This document shows, piece after piece, positions 1 through 9,232 of a stretch of DNA of 64,000 nt. Source of the stretch: Parvularcula marina (GTDB lineage Bacteria > Pseudomonadota > Alphaproteobacteria > Caulobacterales > Parvularculaceae); contig NZ_QUQO01000001.1 of NCBI RefSeq assembly GCF_003399445.1, forward strand, positions 2,477,001 through 2,541,000, written 5' to 3'. The notes beneath the pieces were generated by a model, which was not told the DNA's origin, made no database searches, and saw nothing but the letters and a program-made list of their open reading frames with translations. The stretch's first letter is position 1. Each line of letters starts with the position of its first letter. A program made the translations under genes and the position numbers.

Positions 1-477
1 CTGCGCGCGGATGAAGCCGGGCTGTCGGTCGAGATCTCCGTTGCGCCGGGCATCGACAAGGCCATGCTGGATGCCAAGATCGTCCGGCAGATCCTTCTCA
101 ACCTTCTCTCCAATGCGCTCAAATTCACCGAAGAGGGCGGCATCATCGTGACGGCCGCACTCGATGGCGACATGCTCGAAATCTCGGTGATGGATTCAGG
201 CGTCGGGATGTCCCCGGATGATCTGGCGATTGTTGGCACGCGCTTCCGTCAGGCCCGTAAAGAAGGCGTGCGCGGCACGCGCGGCTCGGGCATCGGTCTT
301 GCACTTTCGAAAGCGCTGGCCCGTGTCCATGGCGGGGAGCTGATCCTGCAAAGCGCGGCAGGCGCTGGCACAACAGCGGTCCTGCGGCTGCCTTACCTGC
401 CGGTCGAGGAAAAACCGGCAGTCAAGAATATCCGGCATACGGATAATGTCGTGCCGCTGGCGGCAGCGCGGGCGTGA
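1..477 (+). CDS. Sensor histidine kinase, C-terminal ATPase part (5' truncated by window)
   Basis: The frame is open from base 1, so only the last 158 residues of a longer protein are present. They form a HATPase_c domain: an N box (NLLSNALKFTEEGG), a G1 box (DSGVGMS) and a G2 box (GSGIGLALSKAL), followed by a poorly conserved tail of about 30 residues. This is the ATP-binding part of a two-component kinase that would phosphorylate its own upstream HisKA histidine. The style resembles the PleC/DivJ group of alphaproteobacteria, but the sensor region lies outside the window. The stop overlaps the GTG start of the next gene (GTGA), so the two are probably translationally coupled. Confidence 0.9.
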   Translation: MRADEAGLSVEISVAPGIDKAMLDAKIVRQILLNLLSNALKFTEEGGIIVTAALDGDMLEISVMDSGVGMSPDDLAIVGTRFRQARKEGVRGTRGSGIGLALSKALARVHGGELILQSAAGAGTTAVLRLPYLPVEEKPAVKNIRHTDNVVPLAAARA

Positions 478-806
478 CCACGCGCCTCAGAAGCGATTTT
501 CAGGTATCGGCGATCCGGCAGGCGGCAAAAGCGCATGGCGCATTCTGCACCATCCTAAAACATGGCCATGACGAAGCCGGGATGATCCATCTTGTCTGGC
601 GCAAGGGAGGCTCGGTGTCGGTCTGGTCGGAAAGTTCAGGCGAGGGCGGTTCAAGGGGCTGGCGCCTCCGCGCTGCGGATGTCACCGAAGAGGCCGCCGA
701 TACGATGCTTGAAAAAGAGAAGAAGTTCGATCCCGATCTATGGGTTGTCGAGCTTGATGGCGACATCTCTCGCGACGCGCTGCCCGGCGACTTCTTCGAT
801 CAGTAA
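474..806 (+). CDS. DUF1491 family protein
   Basis: A 110-residue protein starting at GTG 474, which overlaps the TGA of the kinase gene by four bases. The opening (RLRSDFQVSAIRQAAKAHGA), the Trp-rich middle and the acidic end with DPDLWVVELD match my memory of the DUF1491 family, small soluble proteins found mainly in alphaproteobacteria. No catalytic motif or membrane segment is visible. The function is unknown. The coupling to a kinase gene suggests co-expression, not necessarily a shared pathway. It converges on the following minus-strand gene with an 18-base gap. Confidence 0.75.
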   Translation: MTTRLRSDFQVSAIRQAAKAHGAFCTILKHGHDEAGMIHLVWRKGGSVSVWSESSGEGGSRGWRLRAADVTEEAADTMLEKEKKFDPDLWVVELDGDISRDALPGDFFDQ

Positions 807-824
807 TGGGATGAAAATGCCCGC

Positions 825-1796
825 TTAGCTGGCTTCGGCAAGCGCCGGGTCTTCATGCCCGCCAGCAAGGTCGCTGACCCGGACGCGCAGGAAACGGATC
901 GCCCGCTCTGCTGATTCCGGCATCAGCCGGTCATAAAGCGGCAGCACGGTTTCGGACACATCATGGTCCGTCCGGCGGTCCTGAAAACCGGAGATGACCT
1001 TGGCAAAGGTCGCCCGACGGATATTGTTCGACTTCATCAGGATCGCAAGGCTCTGAAAGCTCGTATCATTCACCGTGCGGATCATCGTTGCGGGGTCGAT
1101 ATCGAACATCGCGGAGGCGGCAAGGACGAACTCGGTCATCGCACGCGCTTCGAGCAGCTCGGTCAGGACCTGCTCGGTCATCGATTGCCGCCGTGTCCAG
1201 TCAGCTATGGTCCGTCTTGCCACGACCAACTCGTCACGGCCTGACTCGCTTGCATGCTTGATGATCTGCTCGCGGAACCTTTTCGCCGTGCGCTCCATCA
1301 GGCCGACACGGTCGACACCGATCTTGGGCGTCAACGCATCGCGATAGACGGTGAGCTGGTAATGAAACATCCAGGTGAGAATTGCGGAAGGCAATTGCAC
1401 GGAATTGCCGTCATCAAGGCTCAAGCTCTCTGGCAGTTCGTTCTCTGCGACATCGGCATTTTCCTCAAGGAAGGTCTGGATGTCCTTCACCGTTTGCAAC
1501 ACGCTGCGGCGAAGCAGGCGCTCATTCGCGGACGGCACTTTGAGGAGGGCGAGTTTGACATGCTCGTCGCGCGCACCCGCACGGATGAGGGTCAGGACGA
1601 TGAGCTTTTTGAGCCTCAGATCCATCGCATTTGCGGTGCGCGAGAGCAGAAGGTCGAACAGGGCCATGTGACGCCGGCCATAACGGTCGGGCGCGACGAT
1701 GAAGCTGTCTGTCACTTCCCGCAAAACCTCGCGGCGTTCTTCGCTTGAGGTCTTGGGATCGAGAGCGATCAGCCGTTCTAATGGGCCCGTGCTCAT
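825..1796 (-). CDS. DUF2336 domain-containing protein
   Basis: A 323-residue, largely helical protein with no signal peptide or membrane segment. The repeated short helices, the N-terminal pattern RLIALDPKTSSEERREVLREV and the internal LFDLLLSRT region resemble DUF2336, an alphaproteobacterial family of HEAT-like, probably protein-binding proteins. I see no enzyme motif. It lies downstream of the penicillin-binding protein gene on the same strand, but with the opposite gene order needed for tight coupling (87-base gap), so it may have its own promoter. The family call is from memory of the pattern and is moderately secure; the role is unknown. Confidence 0.65.
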   Translation of the reverse strand: MSTGPLERLIALDPKTSSEERREVLREVTDSFIVAPDRYGRRHMALFDLLLSRTANAMDLRLKKLIVLTLIRAGARDEHVKLALLKVPSANERLLRRSVLQTVKDIQTFLEENADVAENELPESLSLDDGNSVQLPSAILTWMFHYQLTVYRDALTPKIGVDRVGLMERTAKRFREQIIKHASESGRDELVVARRTIADWTRRQSMTEQVLTELLEARAMTEFVLAASAMFDIDPATMIRTVNDTSFQSLAILMKSNNIRRATFAKVISGFQDRRTDHDVSETVLPLYDRLMPESAERAIRFLRVRVSDLAGGHEDPALAEAS

Positions 1797-1883
1797 GGAT
1801 CTCCCCCGGCTAGACGGACTTCTGCAACCGCCAGTATCGCGAAATACGGTTTCAAAACCCTGAAGATTGGCCGAAACGGGGCG

Positions 1884-4259
1884 TTACTGCCCGTCGTTTT
1901 CAGGCTCAGTTTCCAGTCCTGGCGCTGCATTGCCGACGACACCTGGGCTTTGCGGCTGGACCGGGCCTTGCGGCTCGGGATCGGGCCGAGAACCGAGCCC
2001 GAAAAAGCCGCGCCGCCGACGCGGGGCAGGTTCTTCGATCACAGCCCAGTCAACTTGCGGGATCGGATAGGCGGTGTTGATCAGGTCGCTTCTCAGGCTC
2101 GCATAAAGCCCTGCAACGTCCCGGATATTGCCGCTTTCGAGATTGGGGTCATCGAGAAGCGGCACAGGCGAGAGGTCCTCATGTGCCCGCTCCATGAAAT
2201 CCTTCCAGATCGTCAGCGGGATGGTCGCGCCCGACACTTTGTCCATGCCGCGCGCCTCGTCGTTCCCGACCCAGACCCCGGCGGTGTAATAATGGGTAAA
2301 CCCGATGAACCACGCATCGCGCCAGTTATTGGTCGTGCCCGTCTTGCCGCCGACGGGGTGGCTGCCGAACTTGCCGCGCGCGCCGGTGCCGTGATCCATG
2401 ACCCCGATCAGCAGGCGAGCCGTGTCATCGGCCTTGGCCGGTTCGATGACGTTAAAGCCGGGAATGGGCTCATACTCGTAAAGGACCTCACCGCTCCGTG
2501 TCCGGATTTCCATGACGGCATGTGCCGGCGTCTCCGCGCCGTGATGAGCGAAGGGCATATAGGCGGCGGTCAACTCGAGCAGGGGCACGCCGACAGAGCC
2601 AAGCGCGAGGGAGGCGACAGGATCGAGCGCGGTCGTGATGCCTGCCCGCTGGGCTGCATCAATCACCCGGTCACGGCCAATGCCTTCGGTGATTTGCACG
2701 GCGACCGAGTTGGTTGACCGCGCCGCCGCATCCGCAAGCCGCAAGGGGCCGATATGTTTCTCATTATAGTTCGTAGGCGCCCAATCGCCGACCTTGATCG
2801 GCCGGTCAATGACGATCGAGCCGGGCTGCATCCCTGCTTCAAGCGCCGCAAGGAAGACAAAGGGCTTGAAGGCAGAGCCGGGCTGGCGCCGGGCCTGTGA
2901 AGCGCGGTTGAACTGGCTTTCCTCGTAATCAAGCCCGCCCGCCATGGCGACGATGCCGCCTTCGCGGTCAAAGGCGATGAGGGCTGCCTGTTCGGCGCCG
3001 CGCGCGCGGGCCGCATCATCGATCCCGAAGACAACCGCATCTTCGGCATGGATCTGAAGCTGTTTGTCGAGCGAGGTCGTCACGACAAGATCGCGGTCGA
3101 GCGAGCCGAGGCGCTGCTCGATCCGCTGGGCAACATAATCGAGGAAATAGCCGTAGGCGGTCTCACGCTGGGCAAGGTTGAGGTCGGGCGGGACTTCCTT
3201 TGCCATCCGGCCCTCGACCTCATCGATCCGCCTCGTCTCGATCAGATTGTCGATGACTTCGCGAGAGCGGGCGACGGCGCCGTCGGGATTGATCGTCGGG
3301 GCGAGCGTCGAGGGCGCTTTGGGCAGGCCAGCGAGAAGCGCAGCCTCGCCAATCGTCAGATCACGGGCGGATTTCGAGAAATACGCCTGCGACGCTGCTT
3401 CAACCCCATAGGTGCCGGCCCCCAGATAGGTCCGGTTGAGATAAAGCGACAGGATCTCGTCTTTCGACAGGCGCGCTTCGAGCCAGAGAGCGAACTGCAG
3501 CTCCTCCAGCTTTCTCTTCAGTGTACGGTCAGGCTCAAGAAAGAGGTTCTTGGCAAGCTGCTGGGTAATCGTCGAGCCGCCTTCAACGACACCGCCGGCG
3601 CGCAGATTGGCGATCCCGGCGCGCATCAGGCCGCGCAGATCATATCCGCGGTGGCCATAGAACCGGCGGTCTTCCGTCGCGAGGAACGCATCCCTGAGGT
3701 AGGGCGGCATCTCTTCGAGCGGCACAGGGTCGGCATAACGGATGCCCCGCTGGCCGAGGAACTCGCCGTTGCGGTCAAGAAAGGTCAGGCTGGTCGGCCG
3801 GTTGATCGTCCAGAGATCGACCTCATCATCCGGCAGGACGGTGGCCGCAAACCGCAGATTGACGATGAGCCCCGCCATCAGGAGGGCGAAGCCCGCACTC
3901 CCGGCGGCGGACAGGAAATGCCAGCGTTTCTTGGTGACGCGTTTTGACGGTTTCTTCTTCACGGGCGGTCCATCACTTGTGGCGGCATCCGCCTCCAGTT
4001 CGGCTTCAATCTCGGAGAGATAAGCCTCATGTTCTTCATCGCTTGGCAGGCTTGGGTCATCCGACCGCTTCTTCGGCCTTGGCGGCACGGCGATCTCGTC
4101 ATCCCCGCCAGAGAGCTGGGATTTAAACTCGACCGTCTTGTCGCCAAGCATCCGGGCAACGGATTTGAGCCCCTTCCACGCGCCAACGCTCATGGCGACG
4201 AGCCCCGAAAGGAAATCCTTCGTGGCGCTCGTGATCATGCGTTGAAAGTAGCGCGACAT
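1884..4259 (-). CDS. Class A penicillin-binding protein (PBP1A-type glycosyltransferase/transpeptidase)
   Basis: A 791-residue bifunctional cell-wall enzyme. A charged cytoplasmic tail (about 1-113) precedes a single membrane segment (about 114-137). The glycosyltransferase 51 domain shows ATEDRRFYGHRG (from about 195, with the catalytic Glu) and GGSTITQQLAKN (about 227-238). The transpeptidase domain shows SAFK (SxxK), STNS (SxN) and KTGTT. It polymerises lipid II and cross-links peptidoglycan in the periplasm. The cytoplasmic tail is longer than in typical PBP1A proteins and is rich in Glu and Asp. The C-terminus ends in a Pro/Arg/Gln-rich low-complexity stretch. It is transcribed divergently from the YcgN-like gene; 118 bases lie between them. 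Confidence 0.93.
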   Translation of the reverse strand: MSRYFQRMITSATKDFLSGLVAMSVGAWKGLKSVARMLGDKTVEFKSQLSGGDDEIAVPPRPKKRSDDPSLPSDEEHEAYLSEIEAELEADAATSDGPPVKKKPSKRVTKKRWHFLSAAGSAGFALLMAGLIVNLRFAATVLPDDEVDLWTINRPTSLTFLDRNGEFLGQRGIRYADPVPLEEMPPYLRDAFLATEDRRFYGHRGYDLRGLMRAGIANLRAGGVVEGGSTITQQLAKNLFLEPDRTLKRKLEELQFALWLEARLSKDEILSLYLNRTYLGAGTYGVEAASQAYFSKSARDLTIGEAALLAGLPKAPSTLAPTINPDGAVARSREVIDNLIETRRIDEVEGRMAKEVPPDLNLAQRETAYGYFLDYVAQRIEQRLGSLDRDLVVTTSLDKQLQIHAEDAVVFGIDDAARARGAEQAALIAFDREGGIVAMAGGLDYEESQFNRASQARRQPGSAFKPFVFLAALEAGMQPGSIVIDRPIKVGDWAPTNYNEKHIGPLRLADAAARSTNSVAVQITEGIGRDRVIDAAQRAGITTALDPVASLALGSVGVPLLELTAAYMPFAHHGAETPAHAVMEIRTRSGEVLYEYEPIPGFNVIEPAKADDTARLLIGVMDHGTGARGKFGSHPVGGKTGTTNNWRDAWFIGFTHYYTAGVWVGNDEARGMDKVSGATIPLTIWKDFMERAHEDLSPVPLLDDPNLESGNIRDVAGLYASLRSDLINTAYPIPQVDWAVIEEPAPRRRRGFFGLGSRPDPEPQGPVQPQSPGVVGNAAPGLETEPENDGQ

Positions 4260-4377
4260 TCCCGGCGCTTCGCTCCATCATACCCTGCGCAAAGGCGCTT
4301 AGCCCCATAGTGGCCCACGTGCCACCGGCATTTGCGGGCACTCGATTTGGCCGGGGCTTATGTCCTAACTAAGGCAG
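4260..4377. promoter_or_regulatory. Divergent intergenic region between PBP1A and YcgN-like genes
   Basis: This 118-base stretch separates two divergent starts, so it must hold promoters for both directions. I could not pick out a convincing -35/-10 pair. An AAGG sits four to five bases before the + strand ATG at 4378 and can serve as its ribosome binding site. No good site precedes the minus-strand ATG at 4259. Confidence 0.4.
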
Positions 4378-4845
4378 ATGACCGTGGAGAAAACCGCCGA
4401 CGCGCCGTTTTGGCAGGAAAAATCCCTCGCAGAGATGTCGGCCGAGGAGTGGGAATCGCTCTGCGATGGCTGCGGGAAATGCTGTCTCGTCCTGCTTGAA
4501 GACGAGGAAGAGGGCGGCTTTGCCGAAACCTCGCTCTGCTGCTGGCTGTTCGATCCCAAAACCCGGCGCTGCACCCGGTATGAGGAGCGAAAGACGCTGG
4601 TACCGGATTGCGTGCAGGTGACGCCGGAGAATGCAGGCGCGCTCGAATGGATGCCGCAAAGCTGCGCCTATCGCCGGCTGGCCGAGGGGCGGGGGCTCGC
4701 TGACTGGCATCCTTTGATTTCGGGCCGTCCCGAAAGCGTCGTTGAGGCCGGGATCGCCGTCCGTGAGAACCTGACCAATGAGCGAAAGGTCCGTGCCCGC
4801 CATCTGTGGCGCTATGTGACCGGCAAGCGCGACGAAGAAACCTGA
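4378..4845 (+). CDS. YcgN-type (UPF0260) cysteine-cluster protein
   Basis: A 155-residue protein with the conserved cysteine pattern of the YcgN/UPF0260 family: CDGCGKCC near residue 30, then CCWLFDPKTRRCTRYEER, a further Cys in VPDCVQV and one in PQSCAYR. The family belongs to the larger group of putative Zn or Fe chelating cysteine-cluster proteins; the biochemical role is not known. The length matches the family (about 145-155). It is followed after about 100 bases by the serine hydrolase gene on the same strand. Confidence 0.85.
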   Translation: MTVEKTADAPFWQEKSLAEMSAEEWESLCDGCGKCCLVLLEDEEEGGFAETSLCCWLFDPKTRRCTRYEERKTLVPDCVQVTPENAGALEWMPQSCAYRRLAEGRGLADWHPLISGRPESVVEAGIAVRENLTNERKVRARHLWRYVTGKRDEET

Positions 4846-4951
4846 TCATTTCCTTTGCGCGGCTGAAACGTCTTGAGCCCTGAGAGACCCGTTTGGCAGG
4901 GTGCCGCTCATCGTGGGCTTTTGCCTCACGCCCGACAGGAGCTGATGATCC

Positions 4952-6397
4952 ATGCGGCAGTCCTTTACCGGTACCTTACTGCTTCTCCTGGCCATGTTGA
5001 GCATTCTTTCCTGTGGATCAGGAGAAGACAAAGCCGCGCGCCTGATCGAGAAAAGCTTTGATGACGGCGTGCTGCATGGCGCTGCGTCCCTGACCGTCGA
5101 CGGACAGATCGTGACCCGGCACCTCTCGCTAGATGTGTCAGAGGCATCGGCTTTCAGGCTCGCCTCCCTGACAAAGGTTTTCACGCAGCTCGCCATACTT
5201 CGGCTGGTCGATGAAGGTGAGCTTGGTCTCGATCAAACCCTCGCCGATGCGCTGCCCGGCATGGAAGCAGATTGGTCCCGGCAGGTAACAATCCGGCAGC
5301 TTCTGAATTTCTCATCCGGCCTGCCTTCAGAAGTTCCTGATACAGAAGAAGGCGAAGGGGTCGTTTTTGACGAAAATGGGATGGCGGCGTCGTTCCTGAT
5401 CTCGCTTGAGATTGGCCAGCTGGATTTTGAACCGGGCACGAGAACGCAATATTCGAACCTTGGATATTTCTACCTCGGTGCAGTCCTTGAGGCCCATGCA
5501 GGCGGGACATATGCGCAAGCGATTGAGGAGCTTGTCATTCGCCCCGCTGGGCTGAAGAATACAGGATTTGGTGCCGATCAGCTCGATGGCGAAGTGCACC
5601 TCAAAGGCTATGAGACGAACCCCGAAGGCGACATCGTCGAGGCCGTTCTGGATAGCGTTTCTGCACGGTATAGCTCGGGTGGGATGTTCGGCTCCCTGCA
5701 AGATCTCGAGCGGCTCAGCGCCATTGTGCTTGGCGATGATTTTCTATCCGTCAGCGGACGAGACGAGTTTTTCACTCAGTGCGGGCGCGCGGGCGCGGAT
5801 GATCCTGCCTATGTCACATTCACTGGCCATGTCCCCGGATTTGCAAACGGCTGGGTTCTCTCGCGGCAGCCTCATGTCGTCATGATCAGCCTCAACAATA
5901 GGGTTGGGGAGAACCCCCGCGCCTTCATGACGCCTGTGCTGGAGGCCGCGCGGCTGGCGGGGGTTGCGTTGCCGGAGAACCGCGAGCGATACCAGCCGAC
6001 GGAGGCTGAAGGCTGGATGGCGATTTCATCGCTTCGGGAAATCCCCGAATACGAAATGAACGCGGTCACTTTCCCCTTCATCGAGGCGATGCAGAGCGGT
6101 GACCGGGAAGAAGCCTTCCTTGCAATGACGGCCATGTTCGGACTCGACCCCGCCGAAATGGCAGCGGGGGATATCGAGGATTATCGCGGCTTTGTAGAGC
6201 TTGAGCAGGGAATTTTCGACCGGTTCGGTCCCTTCATCGTCAGTGCTTGGCGGCCGCAGGGCAATGGATATGAGGTTTTCCTCGAAACCGAAGACGACGC
6301 CCGAGGCGTTCGCTACCGCTTTGATCCGTCCTCGACCAATCCAGGGTTTGTCAGCGGCAAGCGGCTTGGCACCTATGGGTTCGAGCTGACAGACTAA
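4952..6397 (+). CDS. Lipoprotein serine hydrolase, beta-lactamase/class C fold
   Basis: A 481-residue protein with a signal peptide and lipobox (LSILSC, Cys at about 21), so probably lipid-anchored. The class C beta-lactamase-like (DUF/Beta-lactamase) domain has the active-site SLTK at 72-75 and YSN at 167-169, plus the typical QLLNFSSGLP segment. A separate C-terminal domain from about residue 370 has no match I recognise. Members of this group act as D-amino-acid peptidases, esterases or related hydrolases; the substrate cannot be told here. AGGAG at 4937-4941 precedes the ATG by ten bases. Confidence 0.82.
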   Translation: MRQSFTGTLLLLLAMLSILSCGSGEDKAARLIEKSFDDGVLHGAASLTVDGQIVTRHLSLDVSEASAFRLASLTKVFTQLAILRLVDEGELGLDQTLADALPGMEADWSRQVTIRQLLNFSSGLPSEVPDTEEGEGVVFDENGMAASFLISLEIGQLDFEPGTRTQYSNLGYFYLGAVLEAHAGGTYAQAIEELVIRPAGLKNTGFGADQLDGEVHLKGYETNPEGDIVEAVLDSVSARYSSGGMFGSLQDLERLSAIVLGDDFLSVSGRDEFFTQCGRAGADDPAYVTFTGHVPGFANGWVLSRQPHVVMISLNNRVGENPRAFMTPVLEAARLAGVALPENRERYQPTEAEGWMAISSLREIPEYEMNAVTFPFIEAMQSGDREEAFLAMTAMFGLDPAEMAAGDIEDYRGFVELEQGIFDRFGPFIVSAWRPQGNGYEVFLETEDDARGVRYRFDPSSTNPGFVSGKRLGTYGFELTD

Positions 6398-6502
6398 TCT
6401 CCTTATATCTGCGGCGCGGGCAATCCGCTCGAGTGCTTCCCCCACGGCAAACTTATCCCCGCCCCTCAGGGCCGACCTATAGTGCTCCTTATCGGGAGGA
6501 CT

Positions 6503-6892
6503 ATGCGTCGAATGTCGTTTGACCACATCGCGTTCAGGAACAGCCTCGGCATGCTCACCATGGAGCTGCAGGACAGGCTTTTGGGCACTGACTGGTCGTC
6601 TCCCGAAGAAGTGCAGCATGCGGACAGGCTCATGCGTGTCCTGTCAGCCTATGGACGAAACATCGAGAAATGCATTGCTATGACAGAAGATACTCAACAT
6701 CGTGACGACACCACTGCAGCCGATGAAGCCGAAGCGGAACGACTCCGAGGTCTACTTTACGATAAGCTCGTTCGCTACGCAGATCGCCTCGGGGAAGAAG
6801 AACTGGCTCGACGACTTGAGCTTGATCGAGCTGATGCGGGCACTGAGCGAGTGGAAATTTTCCGCCCGCAGGGATCAATTCCATCCGGATAA
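6503..6892 (+). CDS. GTA g1-like protein, candidate small terminase subunit
   Basis: A 129-residue helical, charged protein at the head of the GTA cluster, in the position of gene g1 of the Rhodobacter capsulatus GTA, whose product acts as the small terminase. GGGAGG at 6494-6499 favours ATG 6503 or ATG 6512. The assignment rests on position and general character (short, helical, charged); I do not see a diagnostic motif. Its last 20 or so codons run over the start of the terminase gene in another frame, so the extreme C-terminus is constrained by both proteins. Confidence 0.6.
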   Translation: MRRMSFDHIAFRNSLGMLTMELQDRLLGTDWSSPEEVQHADRLMRVLSAYGRNIEKCIAMTEDTQHRDDTTAADEAEAERLRGLLYDKLVRYADRLGEEELARRLELDRADAGTERVEIFRPQGSIPSG

Positions 6893-8054
6893 TGACTGGA
6901 CGACCTGGCTCATTCTGGGCGGGCGCGGCGCGGGGAAAACCCGTGCTGGGGCGGAGTGGATCCGCCGCGCCGTCGCGAATGGCGCCCGTCGTCTCGCGCT
7001 GGTCGGGGAAACCTATGAGGACGCACGCGAAGTGATGATCGACGGACAATCGGGCCTGCTTCACATCGGTGATGCGCCGTCCCGGCCGAGTTATGAACCC
7101 TCGCGGCACCGGCTCTCATGGCCGAACGGGGCCGAGGCGCATATTTTCTCCGCTGATGATCCCGACGGCCTGCGCGGGCATCAGTTTGAGGCTGCCTGGG
7201 CCGATGAGCTTTGCAAATGGCGGTACCCGGAAGAGGCATGGAGCAATCTGCAGCTCGGCCTGCGGCTGGGGCAGCGCCCGCAACAGGTGGTGACCACAAC
7301 GCCACGCCCGATCAAGCTCCTCCGGCAACTGATGGATGCGGAGACGACGCATCTCTCCCGCGCGACGACAAGGGATAACAAGGCTGAGCTGGCCGATGCC
7401 TTTCTGACCGAGATCATCCGCACCTATGAGGGAACGGCGCTTGGCCGTCAGGAAATCGACGGCGAGATCATCGAAGATCATGGCGGGGCCTTGTGGAGCC
7501 GGGCGATGATCGAGAGGGCCCGCGTCAAAGACACGCCGCCCCTTTCGCGCATCATCGTCGCGGTCGACCCACCTGTCAGCACCGGCCCCGATGCCGATGA
7601 ATGCGGCATCATCGTTGCGGGCATTGCGGGCGAGGGCAGGGCAGCCACCGCCTTTATCCTCAAAGATGCCTCCGTTGGCGGATTATCGCCTTCCGGCTGG
7701 GCGGCGCGGGTGGTGGAGATTGCCTATTCCTACGCCGCGGACCGGGTCGTGGCGGAGGTCAATCAGGGCGGCGACCTCGTTGAGGAAGTCCTGCGCCTTC
7801 ATGATCCGAACCTGCCCTTCCGCGCCGTTCGGGCCACGCGCGGCAAGACCGTCCGCGCAGAACCCGTTGCCGCGCTTTATGAGCAAGGCCGCGTCAAACA
7901 CGCGGGCGCGTTCCCTGATCTCGAAGATCAGCTCACCTCCTTTACCGGCCTTGGGGGCGAGGCGAGCCCCGACCGGCTCGACGCCCTCGTCTGGGCGGTA
8001 ACCGACCTTTTGCTGGGGCCGGCGCCATCCGCCCCCGCCATCCGCTATCTCTGA
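6834..8054 (+). CDS. GTA g2, large terminase subunit
   Basis: DNA-packaging motor of the GTA: ATPase plus nuclease. The Walker A motif GGRGAGKTRAGAEW begins about 29 residues from ATG 6834, and the Walker B region reads FEAAWADEL. The nuclease domain carries IVAVDPPVS and DRVVAEVNQGGD. The frame is open upstream to GTG 6702. The family N-terminus (pattern like LSLIELMRALSEW followed by a KFSARRDQF-type stretch) suggests a true start near 6816-6834; an ATG at 6834 gives a 59-base overlap with g1. TTG 6816, ATG 6723 and GTG 6702 are alternatives. Terminases of this GTA class package host DNA at near-random sites. Confidence 0.9.
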   Translation: MRALSEWKFSARRDQFHPDNDWTTWLILGGRGAGKTRAGAEWIRRAVANGARRLALVGETYEDAREVMIDGQSGLLHIGDAPSRPSYEPSRHRLSWPNGAEAHIFSADDPDGLRGHQFEAAWADELCKWRYPEEAWSNLQLGLRLGQRPQQVVTTTPRPIKLLRQLMDAETTHLSRATTRDNKAELADAFLTEIIRTYEGTALGRQEIDGEIIEDHGGALWSRAMIERARVKDTPPLSRIIVAVDPPVSTGPDADECGIIVAGIAGEGRAATAFILKDASVGGLSPSGWAARVVEIAYSYAADRVVAEVNQGGDLVEEVLRLHDPNLPFRAVRATRGKTVRAEPVAALYEQGRVKHAGAFPDLEDQLTSFTGLGGEASPDRLDALVWAVTDLLLGPAPSAPAIRYL

Positions 8055-8068
8055 AAGGACTGCCAGAT

Positions 8069-9232
8069 ATGTTCGGGTTTAAAACCAAGCCGCGCCAGTT
8101 GGCGCGCGAAGAAAAAGGCAGCGTTCTGGGGGACCTCATCGCGCTGCATGGCGGCATGGGGGCGAGCTGGTCCTCGCGCAGCAATGTCTCGCTCGCTCGG
8201 ACCGGATATGCAAAGAATCCGGTCGTCTATCGCTGTGTGCAGATGATTGCCGAGGCGGCATCCTCCGTACCGCTTTTCGCCCAGCAGGGGCGGGAGCGGC
8301 TGGAGGCGCACCCCCTGACCGCGCTCTTGCGAAAGCCGAACCCGGATCAGCCGGGCCAGTCCTTCCTTGAACACCTTTATGGCCATCTGCAGATCAGTGG
8401 GAATGCCTATGCGGAAGTGATTGAGGGTCTGTCCGTTCCGGCCGCGCTTTATCTTCTCAGGCCCGATCAGGTGACGGCGGAGACTGGCCCAGATGGCTGG
8501 CCGCGCGCCTATCTGCACAAGGTCGGCGGCAAGACTCGCCGTCTTCCGCGGGATACGGACGGTCAGCCCGGCCTGATCCATATACGGCTTTTCAATCCGC
8601 TCGATGACCGCGAGGGGCAGTCGCCACTATGCGTCGCGGGCAATGCGATTGATCTGCACAATGCAGCGACGGCCTGGAACAAGTCTCTCCTCGACAATGC
8701 GGCGCGTCCGTCCGGGGCGCTGATCTATCGGGGCCCGGAAGGGGCCTCCAGCCTCACTGGCGAACAGTTCGACCGCCTGAAGAGTGAGCTTGCCGACACC
8801 TATCAGGGACAGCGCCAGGCGGGGCGCCCCATGGTGCTTGATGGCGGGCTCGACTGGAAGCCGATGAGCCTCAGCCCGGCGGAAATGGATTTCCGTGAGC
8901 TGAAGAATGGGGCGGCGCGAGAGATCGCGCTCGCTTTCGGCGTGCCGCCCATGTTGCTCGGCATTCCCGGCGACAACACCTATTCGAATTATGCCCAGGC
9001 GCATCTTGCCTTCTGGCGGCACACGATCCTGCCGCTGATCACCAAGGTGGCGGACAGCTTCTCCCTTGCGCTGGCAGGGGAGGGCGTCTCGATCGGCTTT
9101 GATACCGACGCCATTGATGCCTTGCAGCAGGGCCGGATCGAGCGGTTGCGGCTGCTCCTTGATGCGGATGTCATCACCGATAGTGAAAAGCGGATCCTGC
9201 TCGGCTTTCCAGCCGATCCGGAGGTAAGCTGA
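8069..9232 (+). CDS. GTA g3, portal protein (HK97 family)
   Basis: A 387-residue phage portal protein. Typical portal features are visible: VVYRCVQMIAEAASSVP near the N-terminus, PNPDQPGQSFLEHLYGHL, GNAYAEVI, and the C-terminal region REIALAFGVPPMLLGIPGDNTYSNYAQA. The portal ring sits at one capsid vertex and is the channel for DNA entry and exit. It starts 14 bases after the terminase stop and its TGA overlaps the next ATG, as expected in a single long transcription unit. Confidence 0.95.
   Translation: MFGFKTKPRQLAREEKGSVLGDLIALHGGMGASWSSRSNVSLARTGYAKNPVVYRCVQMIAEAASSVPLFAQQGRERLEAHPLTALLRKPNPDQPGQSFLEHLYGHLQISGNAYAEVIEGLSVPAALYLLRPDQVTAETGPDGWPRAYLHKVGGKTRRLPRDTDGQPGLIHIRLFNPLDDREGQSPLCVAGNAIDLHNAATAWNKSLLDNAARPSGALIYRGPEGASSLTGEQFDRLKSELADTYQGQRQAGRPMVLDGGLDWKPMSLSPAEMDFRELKNGAAREIALAFGVPPMLLGIPGDNTYSNYAQAHLAFWRHTILPLITKVADSFSLALAGEGVSIGFDTDAIDALQQGRIERLRLLLDADVITDSEKRILLGFPADPEVS

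Noticed and set aside
6702-6833. Upstream extension of the terminase frame to GTG 6702
   Set aside because: Translation there is not like terminase N-termini and overlaps g1 by 190 bases; the shorter form fits better.
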